Shown here one piece after another: positions 46,315 through 59,624 of a DNA stretch of 64,000 bases; the stretch's first letter is position 1; each line of letters begins with the position of its first letter. The notes under the pieces were generated by a model. That model saw only the letters and a program-made list of their open reading frames with translations. It did not search any database and was not told where the DNA came from. Both the position numbers and the translations under genes were made by a program. Source of the DNA: Crotalaria pallida (Eukaryota > Streptophyta > Magnoliopsida > Fabales > Fabaceae); NCBI GenBank assembly GCA_037953625.1, contig CM075649.1:120463290-120527289 (forward strand), read 5' to 3'.

Positions 46315-49222
46315 TAGAGGAAATTCCTGTGGTGAGGGAATTTCCTGAAGTATTTCCTGAGGAGATACCAGGACTACCTCCGAAGCGAGAGATAGAGTTC
46401 GGGATAGACTTAGTCCCTGGAGCTGGTCCCATCTCTATTGCTCCTTATAGGATGGCACCACCGGAAATGGCAGAGATGAAAAAGCAGATCGAGGAATTGC
46501 TGCAGAAGCAGATGATCAGGCCAAGCGTTTCGCCTTGGGGAGCTCCATTACTATTTGTAAAGAAGAAGGATGGGAGTATGAGAATGTGTGTGGACTACAG
46601 GCAGTTGAATAAGGTCACCATTAAGAATAAGTACCCTTTGCCAAGGATTGATGACCTTATGGATCAAGTTAAGGGAGCTGCAGTATTTTCCAAGATTGAT
46701 TTGAGATCGGGTTATCATCAGATCAGGATAAAGGAGGAGGATATACCCAAGACTGCATTTCGATCTCGATACGGTCATTATGAGTATGTTGTGATGCTGT
46801 TCGGATTGACTAATGCACCTGCTATATTCATGGATTATATGAACCGGATCTTTAGACCATACCTGGATTTGTTTGTGGTGGTGTTTATCGATGATATTCT
46901 GGTCTATTCTAAGAATCCGGAGGAGCATGAAGAGCATCTCAGGATTGTGTTAAAAGTCCTGAAAGAGAAGCAATTATATGCCAAACTTACGAAATGTGAG
47001 TTCTGGTTGAATGAAGTGAAGTTTTTGGGGCATGTAATCTCTAAAGAAGGAATTGCGGTGGATCCAGCAAAAGTAAGTTCAGTGCTGAGCTGGGAACAAC
47101 CTAAGACTATGACTGAGGTGAGAAGTTTCTTAGGGCTGGCTGGATACTATCGCCGGTTCATAGAAGGATTTTCCAAGATTGCATTGCCTTTGACTAAGTT
47201 GACTCGGAAAGATCAACCGTTCGTATGGGATGATAGGTGTGAAGTTAGTTTCCGTGAGTTGAAGGAAAGGTTAACATCGTCTCCTGTGTTAATCTTACCT
47301 GATCCTCACAAAAGCTTTGAAGTGTACTGTGATGCATCTAAGTAAGGACTGGGTTGTGTATTGATGCAAGAAGGAAGAGTAGTGGCTTATGCATCGCGAC
47401 AATTGAAGAATCATGAGGTGAATTACCCGACACACGATTTGGAATTGGCTGCGATCGTGTTTGCCTTAAAGATATGGAGACATCATCTCTATGGCACTAC
47501 GTTCCAAGTATTTAGTGACCATAAGAGTTTGAAATATCTGTTCGATCAGAAAGAGTTGAACATGAGGCAAAGAAGATGGATGGAGTTTTTGAAGGATTAT
47601 GACTTTAAACTCCACTATCATCCGGGTAAAGCAAATGTGGTTGCAGATGCTTTGAGTCGGAAAGCAATCCACATAAGTGCGATGATGGTTAAGGAAGCAG
47701 CGTTGATTGAAGAATTCAGAGACTTGAGCTTGTTGACACAAGTGGAGCCATCAAGTATCAAGTAGGGATGTTGCAGATCACAAATGAGTTTTTGGAAAGA
47801 ATTCGTGAGTTGCAACAAGCGGATGGAGAATTGATGGAAAAGATGAGATTAGGTTCAGAAGGAAAGGAACCTGATTTCAAGATTGGGTTGGATGGAATCC
47901 TTCGTTTTAGGACAAGGATTTGTATACCAAGAGATCAGGAGGTTAGAAGATTGATTCTTGATGAAGCACATAAGAGTCGGATGAGTATGCATCCTGGATC
48001 AACCAAAATGTATCAGGATCTGAAGAAGATGTTTTGGTGGTCTTGTTTGAAAAAGGATGTTGCAAAATATGTGGCGGCATGCTTGATTTGCCAAAAAGCT
48101 AAGGTAGAACATCAGAAACCAGGAGGACAGTTGCAACCTTTGAGTATTCCATAGTGGAAGTGGGATAGCATCTCAATGGATTTTGTATCTGGTTTGCCAA
48201 GGACAACAGCAAATCATGACGCAATCTGGGTGATTGTGGATAGGTTGACCAAGTCGGCGCATTTCGTCCCGATCAATATGCGCTATTCTTTGAACAAGCT
48301 TACCTAGATCTATATTAAGGAAGTAGTTCGTCTTCACAGAGTGCCTTCGAGTATTGTGTCGGATCGGGATCCCAGATTTTCTTCGCAGTTCTGGAAAAGT
48401 TTGCATGATGCTATGGGAACAAGATTGAAATTGAGTTCTGCGTATCATCCACGGACTGATGGCCAGACGGAGAGAACGATTCAGTCTTTGGAAGATGTGT
48501 TGCGGGCTAGTGCACTTGAAGAACAAGGAAGTTGGGATCAAGTGATACCTCTTGCAGAATTCACGTACAACAAAAGCTATCATGCGAGCATCGGGATGGC
48601 ACCGTTTGAGGCATTGTATGGAAGGAAGTGTCAAACCCCGCTATGTTGGTTCCAAGTGGGGGAGAATTTAATGGTTGGACCGGAAATGATACAGCAGACA
48701 TCTGAAAAGATCAGGATGGTTCAAGAAAAGATGAAAGCAGCTCAGAGTCGGCAGAAGAGTTATGCTGACAAAAGAAGAAAACCATTAGAGTTTTCGGAGG
48801 GCGACCATGTGTTTCTTCGGATAGTTCCGATGAAAGGAATCAGTAGAGCCTTGAGAACTCGAAAGCTTTCGCCTAAGTGTATAGGTCCATACCAAATCCT
48901 TAAGAGAGTTGGTTTTGTTGCTTATCAACTAGCTTTACCACCCTCTCTATCCAATTTGCACAACGTCTTTCACGTTTCGCAATTGAAGAAGTATGTGCAT
49001 GACCCATCAGATATTTTAGAACTCCAACCTGATGACCTAACTTTGAAGGAAAACCTTACCTTTGAGACCAGACCGGTTTAGATAGAGGATCGTGAAGTTA
49101 AACAACTCAGGGGAAAGGAGATACCTTTAGTAAAGGTCGTATGGGAAAATGCTGACGTGTCTGAAGCTACATGGGAATTAGAGGAAAAGATGCGTCAAGA
49201 GTATCCAGAGTTGTTTATGTAA
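46308..49222 (+). pseudogene. pol: Chromovirus pol: RT, RNase H, integrase, chromodomain
   Basis: Reverse transcriptase (46308 on): PVSPWGAPLLFVKKKDG-type motif, FSKIDLRSGYHQ, LFGLTNAPAIF, and FIDDILVYS at the active site. RNase H begins FEVYCDASK. Integrase has HPGSTKMY...CLICQ zinc residues, WDSISMDF, SDRDPRF and a DGQTERTIQSLEDVLR segment (DD35E). The end carries chromodomain-like VKVVWENADVSEATWELEE. Stops interrupt it at 47343, 47763, 48152, 48304 and 49079 without loss of frame. Several look like CAG/CAA to TAG/TAA changes. Not functional. Confidence 0.9.
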
Positions 49223-49251
49223 GCTAGAATTTCGGGGACGAAATTCCTTTT

Positions 49252-49263
49252 AAGTGGGGGAGT
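49252..49263 (+). other. Polypurine tract of the chromovirus
   Basis: AAGTGGGGGAG just before the 3' LTR, behind ATTTCGGGGACGAAATTCC. Confidence 0.85.
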
Positions 49264-50768
49264 AGTGTAACACCCCTATTTTTCGTCTCCCGGATAATAA
49301 GGAAATTAATAATAAAAGTTTTATTATTAATTTATATGAATTTCCAAGTTTATGTTTTGTATTTAATTAGCCTGAAATATAAAAATTAGTTGAAATATTT
49401 TTATATGGCAAATAAATGCAAAATATAAGGATATTGCATTTTAGTCCCTGGATTAGGACCTAAATGTAATATTGAAAAGTTCTTGGAGGGAAAAGATTTA
49501 AAAATATTAATTTTTAATTTTTGTACTGATCTAACCGGTTAGTAATGCCCTGTAACCGGTTAGACGATGAACACAGAAACTGGGTTAGTGGATTTTGATG
49601 AGTAATCACTTGATTAATTCAATTAATCGCCACGAATACAACCCAGATTAGTGGAAACCCACGCGTCAGTGTGCATGCAAGCTTAATCCCTCTATAAAAA
49701 CCCACAATTCTGAAGGATTGGGTTGTTGTTGCTCTGAATTTAGGGGAAACTCTGTTTTAGGGTTTCAAAATCGTTTCCTGCAATTCTTGTTCTTTGTTGA
49801 GTGTTAGCCTTTGAGTGATACACGGTTTTAAAGCTAACATCAAGAGCTTTACAAAGATATAAACATTGTGAGTTGAGGGTGAGGGAGCTGGGAGAACGAA
49901 GTCTTTGAAGTAAAGGAGTTCAAAAACTGGTTCAGCAAAGACTGATTTCTGGAGCTGAATTGAAGCTTCAATTTTGGTAAGTATAAGAACTCCTTTGATC
50001 TCAAATCACTTCTATCTCCTAGTGCATGTTACCTAGATTGAGTTCTAACTGTTTTCCCCAATTTCTTTGGCCAATTGCTATGTCAAATTTGGTGGTTTTT
50101 GGACCCTGTTGCTGAAATCATGGGTAAAGGGCAGAACTAGGGAGTTTGGTGGAATCTGGGATTTTTCTTCAAGTTCAGTGTTAATCTTCATCAAACACTA
50201 TCTTAAGGTATGGGAGAAGTCTACCTTATACTAGATTTAGACAAAAAAATCAAGTGAATTAGGATTTGAGTTAACAAAACTCAAAAAGGGCATTATGTGT
50301 TTAAAGCACAAAGGCTTGGAGGCCAAATTTTAGCTCAATGTTGTTTTGAGCAACTTCATATTGATGCATGCAAGTGATTTTAATGTTTAAATCAGAAACT
50401 AAATGTATAATCTGTGGTTTGAGGTATTGAATTGTATTTGTATGGATTCTTATGCAATTTGATGCACTAAACTGAATGCATGCAAAATTATATGTGTTTC
50501 TGTGATTAAACATATTTATTTAAGGTATATGAACTCTGTTAAAGGTTGAAATTTGGTTAGATTTGAGCATTGAAGAGAATGGTTTGTTAAAACTCAAGTT
50601 TTAGTGTCTGACTGCATAATCTAACTGGTTACTCGATATTCGTAACCGGTTAGACACTGTAAAAATGCAAAAGAAAATAAGTTTATAAAATCAGTGTTGT
50701 GGTCTTATAAATCCTACTCAAATCTAGGCCTTAATTTCATGGAAAACAATCTGAAAATGAGTTGGTTT

Positions 50769-53700
50769 TGTGACATTCCGTATTTTCCCGATTAATATAA
50801 ATAAGTTTTTCATTAAAGAAGAATTTTGAAATATTGTTTTACAAAGGATTTTTAATGGATATTTTATTCGATTACGTAATCAGTTGCCGATTTTAGGGTA
50901 TTTTGATAAACAAAGATTTTTATAAAGTTCAAGCAAATGAATTTATTGAGTGTTGAGTTATTTAATCGATTTAAAAGAGTTTTGATTTCTTGATGAGTTC
51001 TTATTTGATTGACTTGTGTGTGTGACCTTGTATGCTTGACTATTTATGGTTAATTGAGATTTTGTCTTCTTAATCGGTTCTTTCTCTAAGCTTCAAAGAA
51101 TCAAGTCCAATCACCTCTAGAAACCCTAATCGATGAGTGAAACTCTAATCGAGCTCTTGATCTTTGATTAAGTGCTTAATCACTTTCTTAAAACCCTAAA
51201 CCCATTTGATTAGTAGGCTAATCCAGAAATTAGTTTTCCTTAAACCTGTGATTAAGTTTTTGATTAGCACCTTAATCCTTGATTAAGCCCTAATTACTAA
51301 GGATTAGTGAATCAAACCTAGATTAATTAACCTAATCCTACCCTAATCATGATTAGAGCCTAATTAGTGCCTTAAACCTAATTAAGCTAACCTAGTTTAC
51401 CCTAATTACCCTAATGGCCGAATGCTAAGTGTAGCTTGGCCACCAAGCTCATTCACTTGGTTAACAAGTGGCATGCCCAAAAAGTCAAGATCATGACATC
51501 ATCAACATGACATATGCATGACTTAAAGAGAAAAAAAGTGGAGGAAAGGAAAGGAAGAGGAAGGAGCCGTGGGAAAGAGACTAAGACCAAGGAAATTGCA
51601 AACAAACCCCCCATGCAAACCCTTAGTAGCAAATAAGAAAAGTAGGGGAAGATTAAAGAAAAGGGACCAAAGCCGTGTGATGAGAGTTGTCCTTAATTTT
51701 TCACTCTTCATTCTCCATCCTTCAACATTTCTACTTCCTCTCAACAACACCAACACATACACCAACAACACCAAAACCGTGAGTGAATTCTTCATTCATT
51801 CATCAAACACAATTTTCTTCCATTTCCTTTCCAAAGCCAAACACAAACCACCAAGAGAATCATCAAACTCTTGGTGAGAAAAGAGAAAGAGAGAGAGTGG
51901 CCGAATCTAGTGAGGAAGAGAATCAAACTTTGAACACTTCATAACCTAAGCAAGATCAAGCTAAGATAGTGGAGAAGAGAAGAAGAACCATGGACCTTAG
52001 AGAGAGGGATGAGTGAACCGTGAGGATAGAGGAGAGGGATTCAAGATTTGGACTTGATTCTTTAAAACTTTTGATTAAGTAAGAACCTTGTTTCATGATC
52101 TAAAGAGTTTTAAACCTTTTTCTTTGATTTATTTTCGTTTTTCATGAACTTCTTCTAAAGCTTGATTTTTGTTTGAAAGTGTTGATGCATGTTTACTTTT
52201 AGGTTAGATCTAAAGGTTTTACTACCATGCATGTTAATTTTTAAAATTGATCTTGAAGTTTTGTTAAGAAAATGTTTTTCCCCTCATGATCTTGAGTTTT
52301 CCTACTTGATTTCTTAAAAGTGTTTTGAAAAATAACTTGATTTTGAGTTTTCATGAAAGATTCTTAAAAGACCTAATATTTTTGGTTGCATGCATGTTTA
52401 GATCCATGATGGACTTGATGTTTGAGTTATGACATAAAGACCTTTGAAATAATTGAACTTTTCCTTGATGATTCTCTTTATGATGGCCACGGTTTGTTGT
52501 TGTTGTTGTTGTGAGCTAAAGCTTGATTTCCTCTTGTTTGATCCCTTGCATGTTATGATTTTGAAGTTTAGTGATGCTTTAAGTAAATAAAATTTATGTG
52601 ATGATTGTGATCTTATGTGTTAATCACGGTTTTGCATGCTTAATTGGAAAGACAAAAATTTCCTTAAGTCTAAGTGATGAACATGTGATTTCCATGAGTG
52701 TTGAGTTGATTTTATGTGTTAAATGTGAGACAAAAATTGTTTAAAGATTTGTTTGATGCTCACGGTTTTAAATAGAAAATATGCTAGGATTATGTTTCTA
52801 CTTGCTAGATGAATTATGTGAAGTTGTTGTTGAAAATGTTTTGGTTTGAACCATTTGATTTAAGTGCTGAAATCTTAAATTATAAGTACTTTTCTTGTAA
52901 GGGACTTTGAGAAACAATAGCTATGCTAATTGGGTTGCCTTGAAATTTTAACATGTGGTCCTTGATGCTATTTAAATGAATTCTAGAAAATTTGAAGGGA
53001 TTTGGAATTGTTTTGGCATTTTAAATGAATTTTGGTTGTTCGGTGTTAATTATGAAAATCTAAGGTTTTTAGTGAAAAAGAATTGGATAAGTAATACTTC
53101 TATATGTTTGATGATTCTGAAACTTGTTCATTGTTTTAAGTAGGTTAAATTTATTTCCCCTGAATTTTTATATGATTTTTAGAGTTGGTGTGTTAATTGA
53201 AATGGAGCCATTATGGTGAAAACGATTTCGGAAAAGTAAGTTTTCAAGGAAAAACCTAAACAGAGTTTTCTGACCTAAACTACTCTAAATTTCTTGAAAT
53301 TTTTATGGTATCTCCTTAAACATGTTGTGTGACTCTCTGTAAAATTTGGGGTGATTTGGAGTTGGTTTGATATTTTTACCAATTGAAAAACAGTGAACCG
53401 TTTGGTTCGGATTTTCCAGACCTAGTGACTAATTTAATTGAAAAAGTATGACTTGCACAACTCCAAATAATCTTAAATTTTTATGAGATGATCTTGATTG
53501 TTTAAGGAAGATTTATACCAATTTTCATGCAATTTGGAGTTGAAACACTATTTTTAATTATGGCATTTTGGCCTCAGGTAAGCAACAGTTCCATCATGCT
53601 TTTTATGCAAAATCTGATTGGAAACCTAACTTAAGATTGTTCAAATGACTTGGAAATTTTATATGATTAACTTTAATCTATATTGGTATGTTCTGGAAGT

Positions 53701-56700
53701 TTTGAGAATTAAACAAGTTGACTTAATGTAGTTTTAAATTTTATCTTTTGTGCTTTCCCGTAATTGAACAAGAGCTTTATTTAAATATTTTTGACAAACA
53801 TGAATTTTGTGCTTTGCTTTGTGACTTGGCTGGACTTGTATGATGGTTATTATGTCTTGAAGTAATTTAATGAATGATTTCTTGATGATATGTTTAGACT
53901 ATGCATGATTAAGTTTGCAAGATTGATTGTTTACGGTGTTTCGGTCTAGGCTATTAGTTTGAAATTATGATCTTAGAATGTGCTATGTGCTATGTGCTAA
54001 ATGATTTATTTTAGTTGATTCATGTTAATTGAACTTCTTTGTTTAAGTGTTTTTGGAAATTGTTTATTTGATAAAAGAAGTGAAGGAAAATGAGTTATTT
54101 GATAAATCACGATGTTATAATTGATCATTTAAAGTTCAGTGATTTTTGAAAAAGAATTTGATTATTTGAAGAAGTATTTGACTTATTGGTTGCTGCTTTA
54201 TTTGATTTCATAAGTGTTATATTTGAAAATAAATCATTTCAAATGATCATTTTAACATGGAATATTAAAGAGATTAAATAACGATTTTTCGGTGTTTTCG
54301 AATCTTGGTTGTGGTTGTCCGGAATGGACCAACAACCAATTTGTTTTATTTAAAGTGTTTACATGAGTATGATTCAATTTATATGTGCCTATATGTTTCA
54401 TTGCTTTATTTGGTTGGAAAACCGTTAATCAAGGTGTTTATTTAATTGTTTTCAAGATACTTGGTTTGTCTATGGATTTAAATTGGTTTTGAATAATGAA
54501 AAATGAACTTGGGACTTAGCATATGACGCTGTCCATGATTTTTCTAAGTTGTATTTCTTGTTATGGAATGTTTTTAAAGTGGTTTGAAGTTGTGTTTTTA
54601 ATATAGGACAAAGTTGGTTTGAAAAGTGCAATTTTACGGTATTTCCGGATTTTCTAAAGAGTGGCTTATGGACTTGCATCTTTGCTGTCCAGATTTATTT
54701 AAATTGTTTTTCAATCTTGAAGATGTGTTTTGTTGGTTTTAAGTTGAGTTTTAAATGGTACGTGATTTAAGAAAAAGTTGGATTTCAAAGAAATGATGAT
54801 ATTCGATGTTTTCGGGATCGAGCGAGCTGTTGTCCAAGACGGACCAGCAACCGATCCATTTATTTAAAATGATTTCATTGATTTCTTATAATGATTTCAA
54901 AGTATTTAAAGTATGGTGAAAGTGGAATTTGATTTTGAGAAAGTCTTGATGTTTTACGATTTTCCGACAAGAAGTAAAAGGAGTTTTCGGAAACGCGCTT
55001 TAAGTTTAAGTATGGCGATTATTTAGATAGACTAGTAACGTTAGTGTCTCCTATCTAGTACGAGGCGCGTATAAGTCAGGAAGCTGGAGCAGCTGACAGT
55101 TGGGAGATCCCGCAACGATTTCGGACGAGGTATTTGCTGGAGTTGAGGTGAGAGAGAAGCTTCCCTAAGACACCGTGGTAGTTAGGTGATCTATTAGGAC
55201 ACTCCGTACTCTCTCAAAGTCGGAGTAAAGGTCTATCGAAGCTAGTAGTATACCCGATAAATTGTGTGATTGCTTGTATCGAGGTATACGAAGACTCAGA
55301 CCTATACCATTGCATGGTATTGATTGACTGATATGCTTGTGTATGTTGAGATATAATGTTGTTTATATTATCATTGCATGTGCATATTGCATCATCCCGC
55401 GTTATAAGATAAGATAGAAAAGACATAGAAAAACTATAAGAAATCCCCCAACGACTCGAGCGAAACTCCAAGGGGTGGAACGCGTGATGGCACCGGATGA
55501 TGCAGATGCGCCGAATGTGTGAATCGAGCTGATGTTGTGACAACGATGAGGTCTTCAAGTATGGATACAACGGATGCTGAACTCTATAAAGAGTATATCT
55601 ATGTGGTCCTAGCCACTTACTGAGAGTGTTTCCACATGGTCGTAGCCATGTGTTGAGAGAGTGTTTCCACATGGTCGTAGCCATGTGTTGAGATGATTTC
55701 CATATGGTCGTAGCCATATGATGAGAATGATTGGCGGTTAGCCATATGTTGAGAACGATTGGCGGTTAGCCATATGTTGAAATGATTGGCGGTTAGCCAC
55801 ATGTTGAAATGAATGGAGGTTAGCCACATGTTTGAATATAGTAGTCGAGTCCCATCAGAAGCAACCCGCATATGGTTGGTGCTATATGACGGAGGAGACT
55901 TAGGATGGGTCGACAGTAGGACAAATCGAATAGAACCTTTTCGTTCTAAAACCCTTACCCGAAGTAGTGGAGAGGAAGATACGGTGTTTACCTGCGTGGT
56001 ACTCACTTGATGATTGGGATAGGGGAAGGCAATGACGGTGACTCGTCAAGAAGCCTGAAGAGGAGTCTGTCTAGGCGGGAAAAGCTACAGGGGACATGGG
56101 TTGACCATCCCGGGTAGGGGTGAGTAGTCCAGTGTCATAGTTGAAGTACTGCATGATCACTAGACAGATGACTAACGCCCCTTGACTAAATCAGGATCGG
56201 AAGAGGGATGCTTGAACTCGGTGAAGGTTGACGCCCTTTGTCATGACATTATTTTCCCGGGCATTTTATATTATATTTTGGCGTAGTCTCCTGAAGCCGG
56301 AGTGGTAGAGATCCTGTACTTCTGATTGCTTCCGACTAGGTGGATGGATTCGAGGAGATGTAAACCTGAACCTTAAACCCTAAAGCTTGAATTCTGATAC
56401 GATTGACTTGTGATATGTGAGCTATGAGACTTCGGCATTGATAAAGCGATACGATAAGAGATTCGACTTTGCGAGATAAGATGTTTAAGAGATACGATTG
56501 TGTGAGGCAGATTAATTAAGAGAATTCCCCAATGAAAAGATGAGACGTTAGTTAGTGCGACGATTGCATTGCATCCTCATGCATCATGCATAATTATATG
56601 TTGTATTGTTGTGTTGTGAATGTGTATCGTTGTGTGTTTGTATCGTCTTAATATTTTGCCTATCGTAAACCCACACCGTCGACGATACGTCGTTCGGAAT

Positions 56701-57308
56701 GCTTACTCTCTCTATCTTTCCCTTCCCTGTGGACTTCGGTGTCGATGTCCATAGGTGATAGATTAAGTAGATTTCCTTGAGAGTCGGTGCTTCAAGCGTT
56801 GGGCTACGAAGACACGACCGTGATGGAGTCTCAAAGAAGAAGAAGGCTCAGCTCGACTCGAGGATTCGATGGTGGATGATTCAACTTGCTGAGGAGCATC
56901 ACGTTAGCGGAAGCTTGCTGTTACAGTGTCTATGTCCAAGTATTGTACTCCCTTACCAGGTACTTAGACATCATTAGCTGTATCCACATGTGCACCCGAA
57001 AGATGTTTTAAAAAGCTGGACAATCAATATTAAGTTTTCTGGTTAGACATAAATGAGATGGGCTTTCTAAATGTGATTGTGAAAACGAGTTTCAAAGTGC
57101 GATGTTTCGTAACATCTCGGTTTGGAGCTTGAAGTATAACATGAGATATGAGAATCCAATTTATGTTGCAAATTATTTGACGAAAGATTTTGGAACTTGG
57201 AGGTTCTCATATCCATGTCATGTTTCAAAAAAAAAAAAATTGGCCCAAATTTTCACTATATTGAACTAAATGAATTATGTTTTCAAGTTGTCAAATCGGG
57301 GTGTTACA
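50769..57308 (+). mobile_element. Solo LTR (6540 bp) inserted in LTR A
   Basis: TGTGACATTCC...GGGGTGTTACA, flanked by GGTTT duplications (50764-50768, 57309-57313); no interior or second LTR. Its length, ends and a 70-bp block near 56665-56734 relate it to the giant LTR at 4480-10854. It contains inverted GATTAAG/CTTAATC-type motifs (about 51165-51290), a possible donor AAGTAAGAACC (about 52078), and hairpin repeats at 55600-55830. The largest frames show no known domain. Confidence 0.9.
55598..55830. repeat. Hairpin array in the solo LTR
   Basis: CACATGGTCGTAGCCATGTG at 55633 and 55668; CATATGGTCGTAGCCATATG at 55701: the C/G pair has become T/A on both arms. Several half-units (GGCGGTTAGCCATATG and CACATG versions) follow to 55830. 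Confidence 0.85.
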
Positions 57309-57823
57309 GGTTTCACTGTTATAGTTCAGATTGCAATTAAAGAGTTAATACCTTAGTGTAATGGGATAATTTCAAGAGGAAATTATGCTCATTGGAGACT
57401 GAAATGTGATTTAGACTTTTGAATGATAAAAACAATGGTTTTTAAGGTGTAAAACAATGTTAAACTTGTTTATGGATTGGGTGAAGAATTCAAGAAAAAG
57501 GGTTTTTCTGAATTTCAATGGTAAACAGTTCAAGTTTGTAATTCTAACCGGTTAACCTGAAACTGTAACCGGTTAGTACCTGAATCTGAAAAATAAAAAG
57601 TTAAGTTTTTGAATACCATTGGTTATGTTTTCCCAATCTAAGTTTAAGGGCATGTTTTTGAGACAATTCAAAGGCGAATTTTGTGCCAAAGATTATGCCT
57701 CAAAATAAATCATTCAAAAGAGAAATTGGAATATTTCTAGATCACAGTAATTAATGTAAAGATAAAACCAACCCCGATAATTGTGCATCCATATAGAATG
57801 GAAGTTTGGTTGGTAGGAACGTT

Positions 57824-58042
57824 TATCATATTCTGGGAATATGAGGAGGGTACTCCGGGAGTACCAAATTGTAACCTACTTGATGACACATTCTGGGAAT
57901 GTGGCCAGTGTCCGGGACCTGGTTTTTATGCCTTCTGGGAACGTATGCGTTCTGGGAACGTGGTGCACACTCCGGGAGTGATGCTTATTATCCAAGTATG
58001 GTTTGGCATTACGTTCTGGGAACGAATGTCAGTGTTCCCGGA
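57824..58042. repeat. Hairpin array, 3' LTR copy
   Basis: Same eight motifs as 43171-43389. In this copy CACTCCGGGAGTG is fully paired where the 5' LTR has CACTGCGG, and TGCCTTCTGG replaces TGCGTTCTGG. Confidence 0.85.
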
Positions 58043-58266
58043 ACACAAGGTGTATTGGATGGATGTCCAAGATGGACTTTTAGAGGCCTCAGTTGTGGAT
58101 AGAAAATCATACATCATGCCACTTGCATTATAAGAGAAATAATGTTGAAAATTGGTGTGCTCATATGTATTTGCATTATTATCTGTCCATGACATACTTG
58201 TGTTTGTAATTTTAGTCTTTATCAATTATGTATGTGTATTCTTACTCCCTGTGCCCTGTTTAGGTG

Positions 58267-58641
58267 ATGGCCAGATACCTAGCTTGCATCGAGATACGCC
58301 CTATCCCTAGTGGCATATGGACGTATGAGGAGCACCGTGCCACTTTTGAGGGGGAGGTGGAGATCACTCTCTACCACCCTAACCCTCTGGTGCGAGTGCG
58401 ACCTCGTCGATTTAGGATCCCTTTAGTCTATACTATGCATGTTCCACCCTTTTATACATATAGAGGACCACCCCCGGCTCGACCTGTGCGTCGATTTCAT
58501 AGTTTTCGTTTCAGAGCTGCCACTCGTTCTCATCCTTCCTCCTATAGAGTTGTCACTGAGGAGACTCCTTCTCCTGGTCCGACTGACTTTGAGAGGACTG
58601 CTTCTGCAGATCCTAGACCCGGTGGTGGGGTCTCTACCTAG
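58267..58641 (+). pseudogene. LTR-borne ORF, 3' LTR copy (premature stop)
   Basis: Same frame as 43613-44086 with few substitutions; a CAG-to-TAG change after GGGVST ends it at 58641, removing the acidic tail. The rest of the frame is still readable downstream. Confidence 0.7.
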
Positions 58642-59386
58642 TCAGGCGAGGTCGAGAAGGACCCCATGGAGGATGAGAGCGAGGAGGAGGTGCATGTCAA
58701 GCCGACTGTTTCTGCTAGAGGTGGACCTGCTGGTTCATAGGAGCCTGCATAGCATGGGTGTTTTGGATACTAGATCCTAGGGATAGAGCTGTGGAGGATC
58801 TGAGGAGCTGCTGAGGACACGGGTGACCTGCTCTGGGACTTCTACTTTTGGGATTATGTGATATACTGTATATATTTTGAGAGGTCTTAGAGTGAGGTTA
58901 TTTTATGCAATTGTTTTGTATAAATTTCACCAAACTTGCTATCTCGACTTTCACTACTTGCTACTGATGATACTTATGGGGTTTATGTTATGTTATACAT
59001 ATACCTATTATGTTTTATTTACCTCAGCAGTGCCCCACAAGTATTAATTTTACTTCCGCATACTCTGATTTTGATTCAAGGAGGAGCTCGGCGACAAGTT
59101 TATATTTTATATATTCGATTAAACTCGAGAGACTAATAATATATTTTAAGAAGGACTACAAAGATGTTTTACTATGTTTATGGAAAAAGTATCTCGAGAG
59201 TCTTTTTGTAATTAAAATATTAATAAGCCGAATTCCAATATTTGTGCAGATTAAACATGCTTATAATCGAGCAAGTACAAATTAAAAAGGAAAAAATTTT
59301 CTAGTCCTAATATTTGATAGCAAGTATTTCAATCATTTGAAAATATTAATTATTTTCAAGATGTAAAACGAGAGTGTCACACTGTT

Positions 59387-59464
59387 TGTAAGATTCTTTT
59401 GGGATTTTTCCCTTACATTAAGGAAACGTGAAAATATGATATATTTTTTTAAAAAAATTACCCC

Positions 59465-59504
<40 letters not shown>

Positions 59505-59624
59505 GGGACTTTAAAAAGTGATGAGTTAATATGGGTGTTTGTGAAAAAAGTAATTAAATGCTATGGAGAATTGAAATAAGATCTTATAAATAGGACCAAA
59601 ATAAAATCCACAAAAGAGTCTTAT
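59387..59624 (+). mobile_element. Right part of the split Stowaway MITE
   Basis: Continues the MITE begun at 41137; the interior (TTACCCCTATTA, GTGATGAGTTAATATGG, TAATTAAATG) matches the Stowaway at 38327-38598. Contains an (ATT)n run at about 59466-59503. The right inverted end is cut after AAAGAGTCTTAT by the Tat LTR. Confidence 0.7.

Larger units (their letters stand above)
41154..59381 (+). mobile_element. Ty3/gypsy chromovirus (Tekay/Del type), full length
   Basis: Flanked by 5-bp duplications CTGTT (41149-41153 and 59382-59386). 5' LTR 41154-44724; primer site 44732-44743; gag-protease 44884-46314; RT, RNase H, integrase and a C-terminal chromodomain to 49222; polypurine tract 49252-49263; 3' LTR 49266-59381, split by a 6540-bp solo LTR. 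Removing that insert and one TSD copy leaves 3571 bp, the exact length of the 5' LTR. About one difference per hundred bases in the LTR stretches compared implies a fairly recent insertion. Confidence 0.95.
49266..59381 (+). mobile_element. 3' LTR, family A, split by a solo LTR
   Basis: Two pieces, 49266-50768 and 57314-59381 (the second GGTTT excluded), collinear with 41154-44724. The hairpin array recurs at about 57824-58042 and the LTR ORF at 58267. Confidence 0.95.
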
